Assembly (NCBI GenBank): GCA_040080075.1
Contig: JBEBJD010000269.1
Coordinates: 1 to 13,499 of the forward strand
DNA: 13,499 nucleotides
Direction of reading: 5' to 3'
DNA from: JANNFX01 sp040080075
GTDB taxonomy: Bacteria > Pseudomonadota > Alphaproteobacteria > Rhizobiales > Hyphomicrobiaceae
The position numbers and the translations under genes are program-made. Positions 5,528 through 13,499 of the stretch are shown here, one piece after another. The notes beneath the pieces are model-generated. The model had not been told where the DNA came from and made no database searches. It worked only from the letters and a program-made list of their open reading frames with translations. Numbering within the stretch: position 1 is the first letter of the stretch; each line of letters begins with the position of its first letter.

Positions 5528-7981
5528 CTAGACCTTAACGCGCTCTGACTTCGCATCGAACCAGGGCTGGAGTTGCGCGCGCGCGGGGTACCGCTTCCAG
5601 GCCACCTCGACTTCCAAAGGTTCCGCCGCAAGCCACGCGCCCGTGACGCCGTCTGGGCAGCTGACATACCCCATGCCAAGTGAGGCGCCAACGGTGTGTC
5701 CAAAACCACCTGATGTTATAGCTCCAACGAGTTCGCCCGCGCGCCAGACCGGCTCGTTGTGATAGAGCAACGGCGCACCATCTCCTTCGAGCTTCACCTG
5801 CACGAGCCGGCGCTTGAGCGGCCCGCTATCACGCAATCGCAGCAAGGCTTCGCGGCCCATGAAGCCGCCCGGCTTGTCCCAGGCCACGGCAAATCCGAGT
5901 CCGGCTTCGAGTGGCGTATCATCTTCGCCGATATCGTGCCCCCAGTGCCGGTAGCCCTTTTCCATGCGCAGAGAGTTCAGCGCAAAGTAACCCGCTTGTT
6001 TCAAGCCAAAGTCTTGGCCCGCCTCGTCCAGCACATCGAAGACGTGCTGGGCAAACTCGGCTGGTATCATAAGTTCGTACCCGAGTTCACCGACAAACGT
6101 GATCCGGTTTGCGCGAACCATGGCGTATCCGGCTTCGATCTCTTTGCTCGATCCAAAAGGAAACGCCGCTGTCGAGAGATCGGCATTCGAGACCGCCTGT
6201 AACAGCTCTCGCGACTTCGGTCCCATCAACGCCAGCATCGGCAAGCCTGAAGACACATCGCGGGCGAAGACATGCGCGTCGCCAGGAATATGCCGTGTCA
6301 GCCAGGCGAAGTCGCGGACTTGCGATGCCGCTATCGTGACCACGAGGAACGACGTTTCCGACAAGCGCGTCACAGTCACATCAGCTTCGATGCCGCCGCG
6401 CGAATTGAGCCATTGCGTATAGACGAGGCGGCCGGCGGGCACATCGACATCATTGGCGCAAATCGTATTCAAGACTTTGCAGGCATCGCGCCCGTCGACA
6501 GCAAACTTCACAAAGCAGCTGTGATCGAAGAGCGATACGGCAGTCCGGGTATGCTGGCTTTCGGCAGCGGCAACGCTGAACCAGTTCTGCCGCCCGTATG
6601 AGTATTCGATTTCCGGCGTCATACCCAGGGGCGCAAAAAATCCGGGACGTTCAAATCCGGCCGCTTCCGTCATGCACGCGCGCTTGGCCACGAGCCGGTC
6701 ATGAAACGGGCTGCGGCGCACATTGCGCGCCGTGGCAAATTGGCGATACGGCCAATGCATGTCGAACAACAGGCCAAGTGTTTCGGTCGTGCGGTCGTAG
6801 AGATATTTGCGGTTTGACTGGAACGGCATCATCCGGCGCACGTCGACGTCGATCAGTTCGGCGGGCGGCCGCCCATCACGGATCCAGTGCGACAAGGCCT
6901 TGCCAACCCCGCCCGATGACAAGATTCCCACCGAATTGAATCCGCAAGCACAAAACAGATTCTCAACCTCCGGCGTTTCCCCCAGTAGATACCGATCGTC
7001 GGGCGTAAAACTTTCCGGGCCACAGAAAAACAGCTGAATGCCAGCGTCGGCCAGCATTGGCACGCGAGCCATGGCTTGCTGCAGGATCGGCTCAAAATGG
7101 TCGAAATCTTCGGGCAATGTATCAAAACAGAATTCGGCTGGAATTCCGTTTTGCCCCCAGGGCTTTGCGCGCTTTTCAAAGCAGCCGAGCAGCAACTTGC
7201 CCGCGTCCTCTTTGTAGTAGGCTTCCTCGTCAGTGACGAAAAGCACCGGCAGATTGCGTGGCAAATCCGGTAACGGCCCAGTGACGATGTAAAAATGTTC
7301 GGCCGCATGCAGCGGCAGCGAAACTCCGGACAAAGCCGCCAGTTCGCGCGACCACATCCCGCCGCAAATCACCACCTTCTTGGCTCGGATCTCACCGTGC
7401 GATGTGATCACGCCGCACGCCTTGCCGTGCTCAACAAGTATCTTCTCAACCTTCATGTTTTCGAGAATGGTCACGCCGTCTTTACGCGCACCTTTGGCCA
7501 GCGCCATCGTGACGTCGATCGGATTGACCTGCCCGTCTTTCGGCAGCCAAAGCCCGCCGGCGATGCCCTCGGTATTCAGCGGCTGCCAGCGCTCCTTTAT
7601 TTCATCGGGACCCAGAACCTCGACCGGCAAACCGAAGCTCCTCGCCATCGATGCGCCACGTTTCAATTCCTCGAAACGCCCCTCGGTCATGGCGGTGCGG
7701 ATGGCGCCGCGTTGTTGAAAGCCGGTAGCTTGGCCGGTCTCCTGTTCGAGACTCGCGAATAGCTCGCCCGTGTATTTGGCGAGTTCGGTCATGTTGCGCG
7801 TTGCGCGCAACTGCGTCACAAGGCCTGCAGCGTGCCAGGTGGTGCCGCAAGTGAGCTGCTTGCGCTCGCACAGAATGACATCGGTGATGCCGAGCTTTGC
7901 CAGATGATAGGCGACGGAAACGCCAGCTATTCCCCCTCCGACGATCAGCACCTCGGCATGGTTGCGGAAGGTCGAACTCAT
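5528..7981 (-). CDS. Dimethylglycine/sarcosine dehydrogenase-like FAD-GcvT protein
   Basis: An 817-aa fusion of a DAO-type FAD oxidoreductase and a glycine-cleavage T (aminomethyltransferase) module, as in dimethylglycine and sarcosine dehydrogenases and close in length to bacterial members. The FAD site is GGGIAG at residues 15-20. GTTWHAAGL places His50 where relatives attach FAD covalently. A FAO-type linker domain follows (about 370-425), then GcvT (about 430-700, with RMEKGYRHWGHDI from 672) and the GcvT C-terminal barrel (about 715-805). Known relatives oxidise an N-methyl group and pass the one-carbon unit to tetrahydrofolate; whether this one uses dimethylglycine, sarcosine or another N-methyl amine is unknown. 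The start ATG has AAGGAG (complement of 7988-7993) five to six nt upstream. It converges on the permease operon. No clear minus-strand terminator is seen below 5528. Confidence 0.93.
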   Translation of the reverse strand: MSSTFRNHAEVLIVGGGIAGVSVAYHLAKLGITDVILCERKQLTCGTTWHAAGLVTQLRATRNMTELAKYTGELFASLEQETGQATGFQQRGAIRTAMTEGRFEELKRGASMARSFGLPVEVLGPDEIKERWQPLNTEGIAGGLWLPKDGQVNPIDVTMALAKGARKDGVTILENMKVEKILVEHGKACGVITSHGEIRAKKVVICGGMWSRELAALSGVSLPLHAAEHFYIVTGPLPDLPRNLPVLFVTDEEAYYKEDAGKLLLGCFEKRAKPWGQNGIPAEFCFDTLPEDFDHFEPILQQAMARVPMLADAGIQLFFCGPESFTPDDRYLLGETPEVENLFCACGFNSVGILSSGGVGKALSHWIRDGRPPAELIDVDVRRMMPFQSNRKYLYDRTTETLGLLFDMHWPYRQFATARNVRRSPFHDRLVAKRACMTEAAGFERPGFFAPLGMTPEIEYSYGRQNWFSVAAAESQHTRTAVSLFDHSCFVKFAVDGRDACKVLNTICANDVDVPAGRLVYTQWLNSRGGIEADVTVTRLSETSFLVVTIAASQVRDFAWLTRHIPGDAHVFARDVSSGLPMLALMGPKSRELLQAVSNADLSTAAFPFGSSKEIEAGYAMVRANRITFVGELGYELMIPAEFAQHVFDVLDEAGQDFGLKQAGYFALNSLRMEKGYRHWGHDIGEDDTPLEAGLGFAVAWDKPGGFMGREALLRLRDSGPLKRRLVQVKLEGDGAPLLYHNEPVWRAGELVGAITSGGFGHTVGASLGMGYVSCPDGVTGAWLAAEPLEVEVAWKRYPARAQLQPWFDAKSERVKV

Positions 7982-8256
7982 GATCTTCTCCTTGAGCCTG
8001 GGAACAGAGATCTGTACGTCTCATGATTTTTATCGCGGCTCTGGTGCGTGCGGTTCCGGCAACCTAAAGTGCCACGTGCGCCGTGCCAACCATAGTGATT
8101 TCCAGGCAGTGTCTGAGTTTCAAATTCCTGCTCACCTTGGAGGAGCCGGGAACCGCTTCGCGGAACAAGTGCTCAAGGCGATTTCCAACTCATGGTGGGG
8201 TCGCGGCGGCCAAGTAAGGTTGAGGGCGCTTTGTCAAACACTCCTTGGCAAGAGGA
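7982..8256. other. 275-nt leader/gap upstream of the FAD-GcvT gene
   Basis: No gene is seen. A perfect TTGACA on the minus strand (complement of 8232-8237) has no good -10 partner at 16-18 nt. I looked for glycine-riboswitch core motifs on the minus strand, given the GcvT domain, and found none. The only clear element is the Shine-Dalgarno near 7988-7993. Confidence 0.4.
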
Positions 8257-9213
8257 CTACGCCGGTTCGTTTGCCGCCTTCACAATCAGCCGCTCGGCTT
8301 GCGCAAACAACAAGGGATCAACGGCTGCGCCTGACGCGCGAACGTTCTCGTCAATCTGCTCAACGCGAGTGGCGCCGATAATGGCAGCTGCCACGTTCGG
8401 CTGGCGCAACACCCAGGCAAGCGAAAATTGCGGCAAGGTCAGACCTGCTTGTTCTGCCAGCGGCTTAATCTGTAGCACGGCCTCAAGGACCGGACGCGAC
8501 AGGAAGGCCTGATCCAGCATAGTGCCCATCGTGGTGCTGGCCGCCCGCGACCCATCGGGCACTCTAACACCTGGCAAATACTTCCCCGTCAAGGCGCCCT
8601 GGGCCAGCGGCGACCAAACAATCTGCGAAATGCCATTGGCATCGCAAAGCGGCATCACCTCGGCTTCGGGCGCTCGCCACAGCAGCGAATATTGCGGCTG
8701 GCTCGACACGAATTTTTCGACACCTGCCATCGAAATTGCGGCTCGTATCTTGTCAGCTGGCCATTCGCTGAAGCCAATATACCGAACTTTGCCTTGCCTG
8801 ACCGCTTCGGTCAGTGCCGTCATCGTTTCTTCGAGCGGAGTCTTGGTGTCATACCGGTGGCACTGGTAGAGGTCGACATAATCGGTCTTGAGCCGCACGA
8901 GCGAGGCATCGAGTTGCTTTTTGACCTGCGCTCGCGACAGCCCCTGATCGGCCGCGGTCATCGGAAAGAAGAGCTTCGTCGCCAACACATAGCTGCTGCG
9001 ATCAACCGGAGCAAGCGCTTCGCCCAGCACAGTCTCAGCCGCGCCGCGCCCATAGATATTGGCGGTATCAATCAACGTGACGCCAAGATCAAGCGCCCGC
9101 CGCACACAGGCAATCGAGCGTACTTTGTCGATGCCACCCGAATACGTGAGCCAAGAGCCCAGAGCGATCTCTGAGACCATCACATCACTTGAGCCGAGCT
9201 TACGGTATTTCAC
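8257..9213 (-). CDS. Aldo/keto reductase, Kv-beta/YghZ-like
   Basis: A 318-aa NADPH-dependent aldo/keto reductase with a single TIM-barrel domain. The catalytic tetrad is visible as Asp49 and Tyr54 (LIDTANIYG), Lys80 (LATKLFF) and His119 (QCHRYD). The WSPLAQGALTGKY motif and the C-terminal IIGATRVEQIDENV cofactor site match the Kv-beta/YghZ-type branch. It would reduce an aldehyde or ketone in the cytoplasm; the substrate is unknown. The start is GTG at 9213 with GGAGG (complement of 9222-9226) eight nt upstream. It lies 275 nt upstream of the FAD-GcvT gene on the same strand. That gap suggests a separate promoter for the latter, though read-through is possible. I see no terminator in the gap and no riboswitch I recognise. 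Confidence 0.93.
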   Translation of the reverse strand: MKYRKLGSSDVMVSEIALGSWLTYSGGIDKVRSIACVRRALDLGVTLIDTANIYGRGAAETVLGEALAPVDRSSYVLATKLFFPMTAADQGLSRAQVKKQLDASLVRLKTDYVDLYQCHRYDTKTPLEETMTALTEAVRQGKVRYIGFSEWPADKIRAAISMAGVEKFVSSQPQYSLLWRAPEAEVMPLCDANGISQIVWSPLAQGALTGKYLPGVRVPDGSRAASTTMGTMLDQAFLSRPVLEAVLQIKPLAEQAGLTLPQFSLAWVLRQPNVAAAIIGATRVEQIDENVRASGAAVDPLLFAQAERLIVKAANEPA

Positions 9214-9503
9214 GTGAAGAGCCTCCAGTTTGGAAAAACCGTGGTGGGTTCAAGTTACCAAGTTATGCCGGCGGCGCCCATGTTGCTACTGGTGATCCGT
9301 TCCCACACCGTCACCTCAATTCTGGTGAAGGTTCTACTCCAGTCCCGGAGAAGGCCGGAAAATGATGATGATGAATTGGTTCTGAACTTGGCGGCAAATA
9401 AGCCGGAGCAGCGCAATCCCCTCCCTGGCTTCGCATGCGCATCCGCGCATGCTCGAACCGTGGGTTCGCATTCTAACGCCTATCCGATAATTATATGGCG
9501 CGC
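9214..9503. other. Non-coding region between aldo/keto reductase and tRNA-Ser
   Basis: No gene is supported. The aldo/keto reductase promoter should lie here on the minus strand, but I find no strong -35/-10 pair. A short ATG trinucleotide run (9362-9372) is present. The main structure is a pair of hairpins at 9433-9468, listed separately. Confidence 0.45.
9433..9468. repeat. Two adjacent perfect inverted repeats downstream of tRNA-Ser
   Basis: GCATGCGC / GCGCATGC (9433-9440 and 9445-9452) has a 4-nt loop. CGAACC / GGTTCG (9454-9459 and 9463-9468) has a 3-nt loop and follows after one base. They lie 36-71 nt past the 3' end of the tRNA on its strand. They could form the processing or termination structure of its transcript, but there is no U-tract. 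A short palindromic repeat element is the alternative. Confidence 0.6.
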
Positions 9504-9593
9504 TGGCGGAGGGGGTGGGATTCGAACCCACGGTGAGCTTGCACCCACGCCGGTTTTCAAGACCGGTGCCTTAAACCACTCGGCCACCCCTCC
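9504..9593 (-). tRNA. tRNA-Ser (anticodon UGA)
   Basis: The minus strand folds as a 90-nt class II tRNA. The acceptor stem is GGAGGGG / CCCCTCC (complement of 9587-9593 and 9508-9514). The anticodon stem is CCGGT / ACCGG around loop CTTGAAA, giving UGA (complement of 9557-9559). A long variable arm, the T-arm GTGGG-TTCGAAT-CCCAC, discriminator G and an encoded CCA (complement of 9504-9506) complete it. It reads UCA (and related) serine codons. The long variable arm and G discriminator are typical of tRNA-Ser. Confidence 0.97.
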
Positions 9594-10064
9594 ATGCACG
9601 GCATGCTCCCTGCCAGGCCGGCACAGTGCGAACACAGGCAATGGCGCAAGGCAAGTGTCAGCGGACATCAAAGTCCGGCACGGCACACGAAGCGCTCCGT
9701 ATATACGTCAGCGTTCCTGGGCTCAAGGCCTGAGCACCAGGATTGCCGAACCGTCACCAGTGCGTTTCAGGAGTGCTGTCCCGTGTCCTCCAGACGTTTG
9801 GCAGAACGCGTGCCGGCAAAGTCATCGAGACTGAACCGGCAAACAAATAGAGCTAATGTCACCGTTGTGCCACAATTCATGCTCGCGGCATTAGAATGAC
9901 GTAATAGCACCCGCTATCATGGGCTTAGATCGCTAGCCCCCACTCCTTTCGGGCCCTAGCTCAACCATTCGGGCTCATCAAATGGGGCTTTTAAGCGGCA
10001 GACGGCGGGCGTATAAGCCGGTCACCTTTGCTGCATCGCAGCGGATTCCTTCGGAGGTGCCTGA
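9594..10064. other. Non-coding region between tRNA-Ser and kup, with hairpins
   Basis: No gene is supported; reading frames here overlap the tRNA or lack signals. A strong hairpin, CCTGGGCTCA pairing with TGAGC-A-CCAGG around AGGCC (9716-9741, one bulged A), stands alone with no gene ending at it. The 10-bp palindrome CGTATATACG is at 9698-9707. From 9921 to 9995 several GGGCT/AGCCC segments could pair in alternative ways (for example 9921-9925 with 9935-9939). GCTGC/GCAGC at 10030-10042 forms a small stem-loop just before the kup ribosome binding site. Confidence 0.5.
9990..10017 (+). promoter_or_regulatory. Candidate kup promoter
   Basis: TATAAG (10012-10017, five of six -10 bases) is preceded at 16 nt by TTTAAG (9990-9995, a weak -35). 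It would give a leader of about 40 nt containing the 10030-10042 stem-loop and the GGAGG at 10053-10057. Confidence 0.35.
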
Positions 10065-11978
10065 GTGGCACAAAGCAAGGCTGCCGACCCAGGTGCCGAC
10101 CACGGCTCCAGCAGCACACCCCAACACGGAAAATTCTGGTCGCTGGTGCTGGGCTCAATCGGTGTTGTCTTCGGCGACATCGGAACCAGCCCGCTCTATG
10201 CGTTCAAGGAAGCCGTGACGGCAGGACAGGGCGTGGGCATCTCGAGCCGCGAGGCCGTGATCGGCGTTTTGTCGATGATTGTCTGGGTGCTGCTGCTCAT
10301 CGTCACTTTGAAGTATGTGATCATACTTCTGCGTGCCGACAACAAGGGCGAGGGCGGCACGTTTGCGCTGATGGCGCTTGGGCAGTCCGTCGCCAAGCGC
10401 AGTTCCCCCGTGCTGTTCGCGCTAGGCCTTGCCGGCGCTTCATTTTTTTACGGCGACTCAGTCATTACACCCGCTGTTTCCGTACTTTCTGCGGTCGAGG
10501 GTATGAAGCTCGTCTCGCCGGCTTTGGAGAATGCCGTCGTACCGTTGTCGGTGATCATTATCATCGGCTTGTTTGCCGTGCAGTCCCGCGGCACTGCAAA
10601 GGTCGCGACGTACTTTGGTCCCATCACGGCCGTTTGGTTTCTCGCGTTAGCTGCCGGCGGACTGAACCATCTGCTCGACGATCTCAGCGTACTTTCGGCA
10701 TTGAACCCCCTGCATGGCATGAGGTTTGTCGCGGGCCATGGGATTATTGGCTTGACCGTCATGGGGCTTGTCTTCCTGGCGGTCACGGGCGCGGAAGCCC
10801 TCTACGCCGATCTTGGACATTTCGGCCGCAAACCCATTCAATACGGCTGGCTGCTGTTCGTGCTTCCGGCTCTGTTGCTCAATTATTTTGGCCAAGGCGC
10901 GCTGCTGCTGGCACACCCTGAAGCCATCCATAATCCGTTCTATCTGCTCTATCCCGATTGGGCGCTGATCCCCATGGTGATCCTCGCCACCATGGCAGCC
11001 GTGATTGCAAGTCAGGCCGTCATTACCGGCGCATTTTCACTGACCCGGCAGGCTGTGCAGCTTGGCCTGATGCCACGCCTTGCCATTCGCCACACGTCCG
11101 AGGAGATGGCGGGACAAATCTATCTGCCGCGCGTGAACTGGTCCATCATGGTCCTGGTGATCGTCGTCATCGTCATGTTCCGCTCCTCCGGACGCCTCGC
11201 CTCTGCCTACGGTGTGTCGGTGACCGGCGCTATGCTGATCGACAGCTGCATGGCGTTCTTCGTGATCTGGAAGTTGTGGGGCTGGAAGCTGTGGAAGGCG
11301 CTGGCTCTGATGCTGCCCTTGGCGCTGATCGAGCAGGCGTTCTTCACAGCCAATATGCTGAAAGTTTTCGAAGGCGGCTGGCTACCGATCCTTCTGGCCA
11401 GCAGCGTGGCCCTGACAATGGCGACCTGGGTGCGCGGCTACGGCATTTTGACAAAGCAATCGCGTAAGAACGAGGCCGATCTCGACTGGCTGGTGCGCAA
11501 GCTGGAAGCCAAACCGCCGGTGCGCGTGCCGGGTACGGCTGTATTTCTATCGGGCGACATCAACGCCGCTCCGACTGCGCTCATGCATAATCTCAAACAC
11601 AATCGCGTTCTACACGAGCGCAATGTCGTGCTCTCGATACGCACCCGTGACACGCCGCGCGTGCCGCGTCACGAGCGGCTCGAAATTGATCGCAGTAGCG
11701 AGACCTTCATCAAGGTCATCGCGCACTATGGTTTCATGGAAACGCCTTCGATCCCTAAGATTATGGAGCACTGCCGCCGCAAGGACCTGAACATCGACAT
11801 TGGTGCCACGTCGTTTTTCTTGTCACGCAGATCGCTCAGAACGACGCCGAAGTCCGAAATGCCCTATTGGCAGGAGGCAATGTTTATAGCGCTCGCCCGC
11901 AGCGCCGAGGACGCCACAACTTACTTCCAGATCCCTATCGACCGCGTCGTCGAGGTGGGTGCTCAAGTCGCTGTTTGA
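10065..11978 (+). CDS. kup: Kup-family potassium uptake protein
   Basis: A KUP/HAK/KT-type potassium transporter of the inner membrane, 637 aa, close to the E. coli protein (622 aa). Family signatures are GDIGTSPLYAF (residues 37-47), GEGGTFALMAL (95-105) and FFYGDSVITPAVSVLSAVEG (127-146), whose acidic residues Asp131 and Glu145 lie in the transport core. About 12 membrane segments run to near residue 460, followed by a soluble C-terminal domain of about 170 residues. It imports K+, probably with protons. The start is GTG 10065 with GGAGG at 10053-10057 (seven nt spacing). The ABC1 gene begins 80 nt after its stop on the same strand and could be co-transcribed; no terminator is seen between them. 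Confidence 0.97.
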   Translation: MAQSKAADPGADHGSSSTPQHGKFWSLVLGSIGVVFGDIGTSPLYAFKEAVTAGQGVGISSREAVIGVLSMIVWVLLLIVTLKYVIILLRADNKGEGGTFALMALGQSVAKRSSPVLFALGLAGASFFYGDSVITPAVSVLSAVEGMKLVSPALENAVVPLSVIIIIGLFAVQSRGTAKVATYFGPITAVWFLALAAGGLNHLLDDLSVLSALNPLHGMRFVAGHGIIGLTVMGLVFLAVTGAEALYADLGHFGRKPIQYGWLLFVLPALLLNYFGQGALLLAHPEAIHNPFYLLYPDWALIPMVILATMAAVIASQAVITGAFSLTRQAVQLGLMPRLAIRHTSEEMAGQIYLPRVNWSIMVLVIVVIVMFRSSGRLASAYGVSVTGAMLIDSCMAFFVIWKLWGWKLWKALALMLPLALIEQAFFTANMLKVFEGGWLPILLASSVALTMATWVRGYGILTKQSRKNEADLDWLVRKLEAKPPVRVPGTAVFLSGDINAAPTALMHNLKHNRVLHERNVVLSIRTRDTPRVPRHERLEIDRSSETFIKVIAHYGFMETPSIPKIMEHCRRKDLNIDIGATSFFLSRRSLRTTPKSEMPYWQEAMFIALARSAEDATTYFQIPIDRVVEVGAQVAV

Positions 11979-12058
11979 AATGGGTGCCCAACTAAGGCAT
12001 CCGTGGCAGGCAAAATATCGTATTGGGTGTGTTCATCGAAACCGCACCCGGAAGCCTC

Positions 12059-13444
12059 ATGACCACTAGCGACAATGAAGACAACCGGTTTACGGCCCGT
12101 GCCAGCCGCTACGTGAAGATCGGAACTGGCGCCGGCTCAATAGCGGCCAAACTCGCTGGCCAGCGCCTGTTCGGCTTAGAGGGTAACCGGGCCAGCAACG
12201 CGGCCCAACTGGCAGCCGCATTGGGTGGCCTCAAGGGGCCGCTGATGAAGGTGGCGCAACTGCTGGCGACCATCCCCGACGCGGTGCCCGCCGAATATGC
12301 CCGCGAGCTTGGGCAACTGCAAAGCCAAGCCCCGGCAATGGGCCAGGCCTTCGTGCGCAGGCGCATGATGGCAGAACTTGGACCTGACTGGCGCTCGCGC
12401 TTTGCCGCATTCGACGAGACCGCAACGGCATCGGCGTCACTGGGACAAGTGCATCGCGCCATGTCGCACGATGGCCTCGCCCTTGCAGCCAAACTGCAAT
12501 ACCCCGACATGCAGTCGGCTGTTGAGGCCGACCTGAACCAGCTTAGAGTCATATTCGCGCTTCACGCCCGCTTGGAACCCGGCGTCGATACGGTAGAAAT
12601 CTTCGAAGAAGTCGGCGCCCGCCTGCGTGAGGAACTCGATTACGATCTCGAAGCCCGCCACACCCGCCTTTATGGGCACATCTTTGCGCCTTCCCCGGCA
12701 GCGACGGCCTCACAAATCGTGCGCGTGCCAAAAATTGTAGGCGAACTCTCGACCAAGCGGCTGCTCACCATGACCTGGCTCGACGGCGGCAAACTCCTCG
12801 ATCACAAGGTGGACCCGATTGAGCACCGCAACGCGCTGGCCGGCGCCATGTTCCATGCCTGGTGGTATCCATTCTCGCAATTCGGAGTCATTCATGGCGA
12901 TCCGCATCTGGGCAACTACACCGTGTTCTCTGAGGGTGGCGCTCCTGCTGGCATTAACCTGCTCGATTACGGCTGCATCCGCACATTCCCCGTCAGCTTC
13001 GTGCAAGGCGTGATTGATCTCTACACGGGCCTGCTCGAGGGAAATCGCGATCTAGTGGTGCATGGCTATGAAACCTGGGGCTTCAAGGGCCTCAACTCTG
13101 AACTCATTGACGTGTTGACCATCTGGGCCCGGTTCATTTACGGCCCCCTCCTTGATGACCGCGAGCGCACCATAGCCGAAGACACCACGCCGGGTGACTA
13201 CGGCCGTCAAGAGGTTCTGCAGGTCAAGACGCTCCTGCGCGAAAAAGGACCTGTTACCATCCCGCGCGGATTTGTTTTCATGGACCGGGCCGCGATTGGA
13301 CTAGGCGGGGTCTTTTTGCATCTCAACGCCCGGCGCAACTGGTACCGGATGTTCAATGAATTGATCGAAAATTTCGATATCGAGGCGATTCGAATACGCC
13401 AGAACCAAGCCTTCGCGGCCAGCGGCGTTCCGCTGCCCATTTAA
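12059..13444 (+). CDS. ABC1/UbiB (AarF-like) atypical kinase family protein
   Basis: A 461-aa member of the ABC1/ADCK/UbiB family, whose better-known members support ubiquinone synthesis by an ATPase/kinase-like activity. Family features are the KxGQ-type motif, here KVAQ (residues 64-67); the Ala/Ser-rich nucleotide loop ASASLGQVH (124-132) in place of a glycine loop; the likely ATP-contacting Lys145 (AAKLQYP); EELDYDLEA (191-199); catalytic HGDPHLGN (279-286); and LDYG (302-305) in place of DFG. I prefer ATG 12059, with GGAAG at 12050-12054, over a TTG at 12023 that would add 12 residues. Assignment to UbiB itself is not certain because no ubiquinone genes adjoin it. Its target is unknown. 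Confidence 0.92.
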   Translation: MTTSDNEDNRFTARASRYVKIGTGAGSIAAKLAGQRLFGLEGNRASNAAQLAAALGGLKGPLMKVAQLLATIPDAVPAEYARELGQLQSQAPAMGQAFVRRRMMAELGPDWRSRFAAFDETATASASLGQVHRAMSHDGLALAAKLQYPDMQSAVEADLNQLRVIFALHARLEPGVDTVEIFEEVGARLREELDYDLEARHTRLYGHIFAPSPAATASQIVRVPKIVGELSTKRLLTMTWLDGGKLLDHKVDPIEHRNALAGAMFHAWWYPFSQFGVIHGDPHLGNYTVFSEGGAPAGINLLDYGCIRTFPVSFVQGVIDLYTGLLEGNRDLVVHGYETWGFKGLNSELIDVLTIWARFIYGPLLDDRERTIAEDTTPGDYGRQEVLQVKTLLREKGPVTIPRGFVFMDRAAIGLGGVFLHLNARRNWYRMFNELIENFDIEAIRIRQNQAFAASGVPLPI

Positions 13445-13499
13445 TCCAGTGTGGCGTCGCGCCAAAGTTGACCAGTGGTGCGGCAAGGCTGGTGTCAAC
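13445..13499. other. Right-edge flank
   Basis: Only 55 nt follow the ABC1 stop; no gene start, terminator or RNA is seen. Confidence 0.4.

Noticed and set aside
7982..8256. Glycine riboswitch upstream of the GcvT-domain gene
   Set aside because: The conserved core motifs of the class are absent on the minus strand.
9504..9593. tRNA-Ser as an integration site of a genomic island
   Set aside because: No integrase and no second copy of the tRNA 3' end in the window; the catabolic genes show no sharp composition change.
9214..9834. 206-codon plus-strand frame
   Set aside because: It runs through the tRNA-Ser gene in antisense and has no recognisable protein features.
11979..12058. Terminator between kup and the ABC1 gene
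   Set aside because: No stable stem followed by a T tract is present.

Overview
The window looks like chromosomal DNA from a Gram-negative proteobacterium, most likely an alphaproteobacterium. This rests on the moderately high GC content, the Shine-Dalgarno-led GTG and TTG starts, and the gene set: a FAD/GcvT fused N-methylglycine oxidase, an XRE-cupin regulator and an ABC1 kinase of the KVAQ type. No marker fixes the genus. No phage, transposon, integrase or CRISPR array is visible.

Layout. 1-1056 (minus) is the 5' part of a gene for a secreted protein made almost wholly of decapeptide repeats; it runs off the left edge and carries a near-perfect 210-bp tandem DNA repeat. 1057-1416 shows no gene. 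1417-9213 looks like a catabolic island. It holds an XRE-cupin regulator (minus) divergent from a plus-strand operon of aldehyde dehydrogenase, a previously unlisted 53-aa membrane protein, and an NCS1-family permease whose start overlaps the small gene's stop. The operon ends at a strong rho-independent terminator. Converging on it from the right are a dimethylglycine/sarcosine dehydrogenase-like FAD-GcvT protein and an aldo/keto reductase, both on the minus strand. 9214-10064 is mostly non-coding, with one tRNA-Ser(UGA) gene and several hairpins. 10065-13444 (plus) holds a Kup potassium transporter and an ABC1/UbiB-type atypical kinase.

How the genes may work together. The island reads as uptake and oxidation of a small nitrogenous, possibly N-methylated compound. 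The NCS1 permease would import it. The FAD-GcvT enzyme would demethylate an N-methyl amine with transfer of the C1 unit to tetrahydrofolate. The aldehyde dehydrogenase (and perhaps the aldo/keto reductase) would deal with an aldehyde product, and the XRE-cupin protein would sense the substrate. The substrate cannot be read from sequence. The most novel items are the 53-aa membrane protein translationally coupled to the transporter and the recently expanding repeat protein at the left edge.
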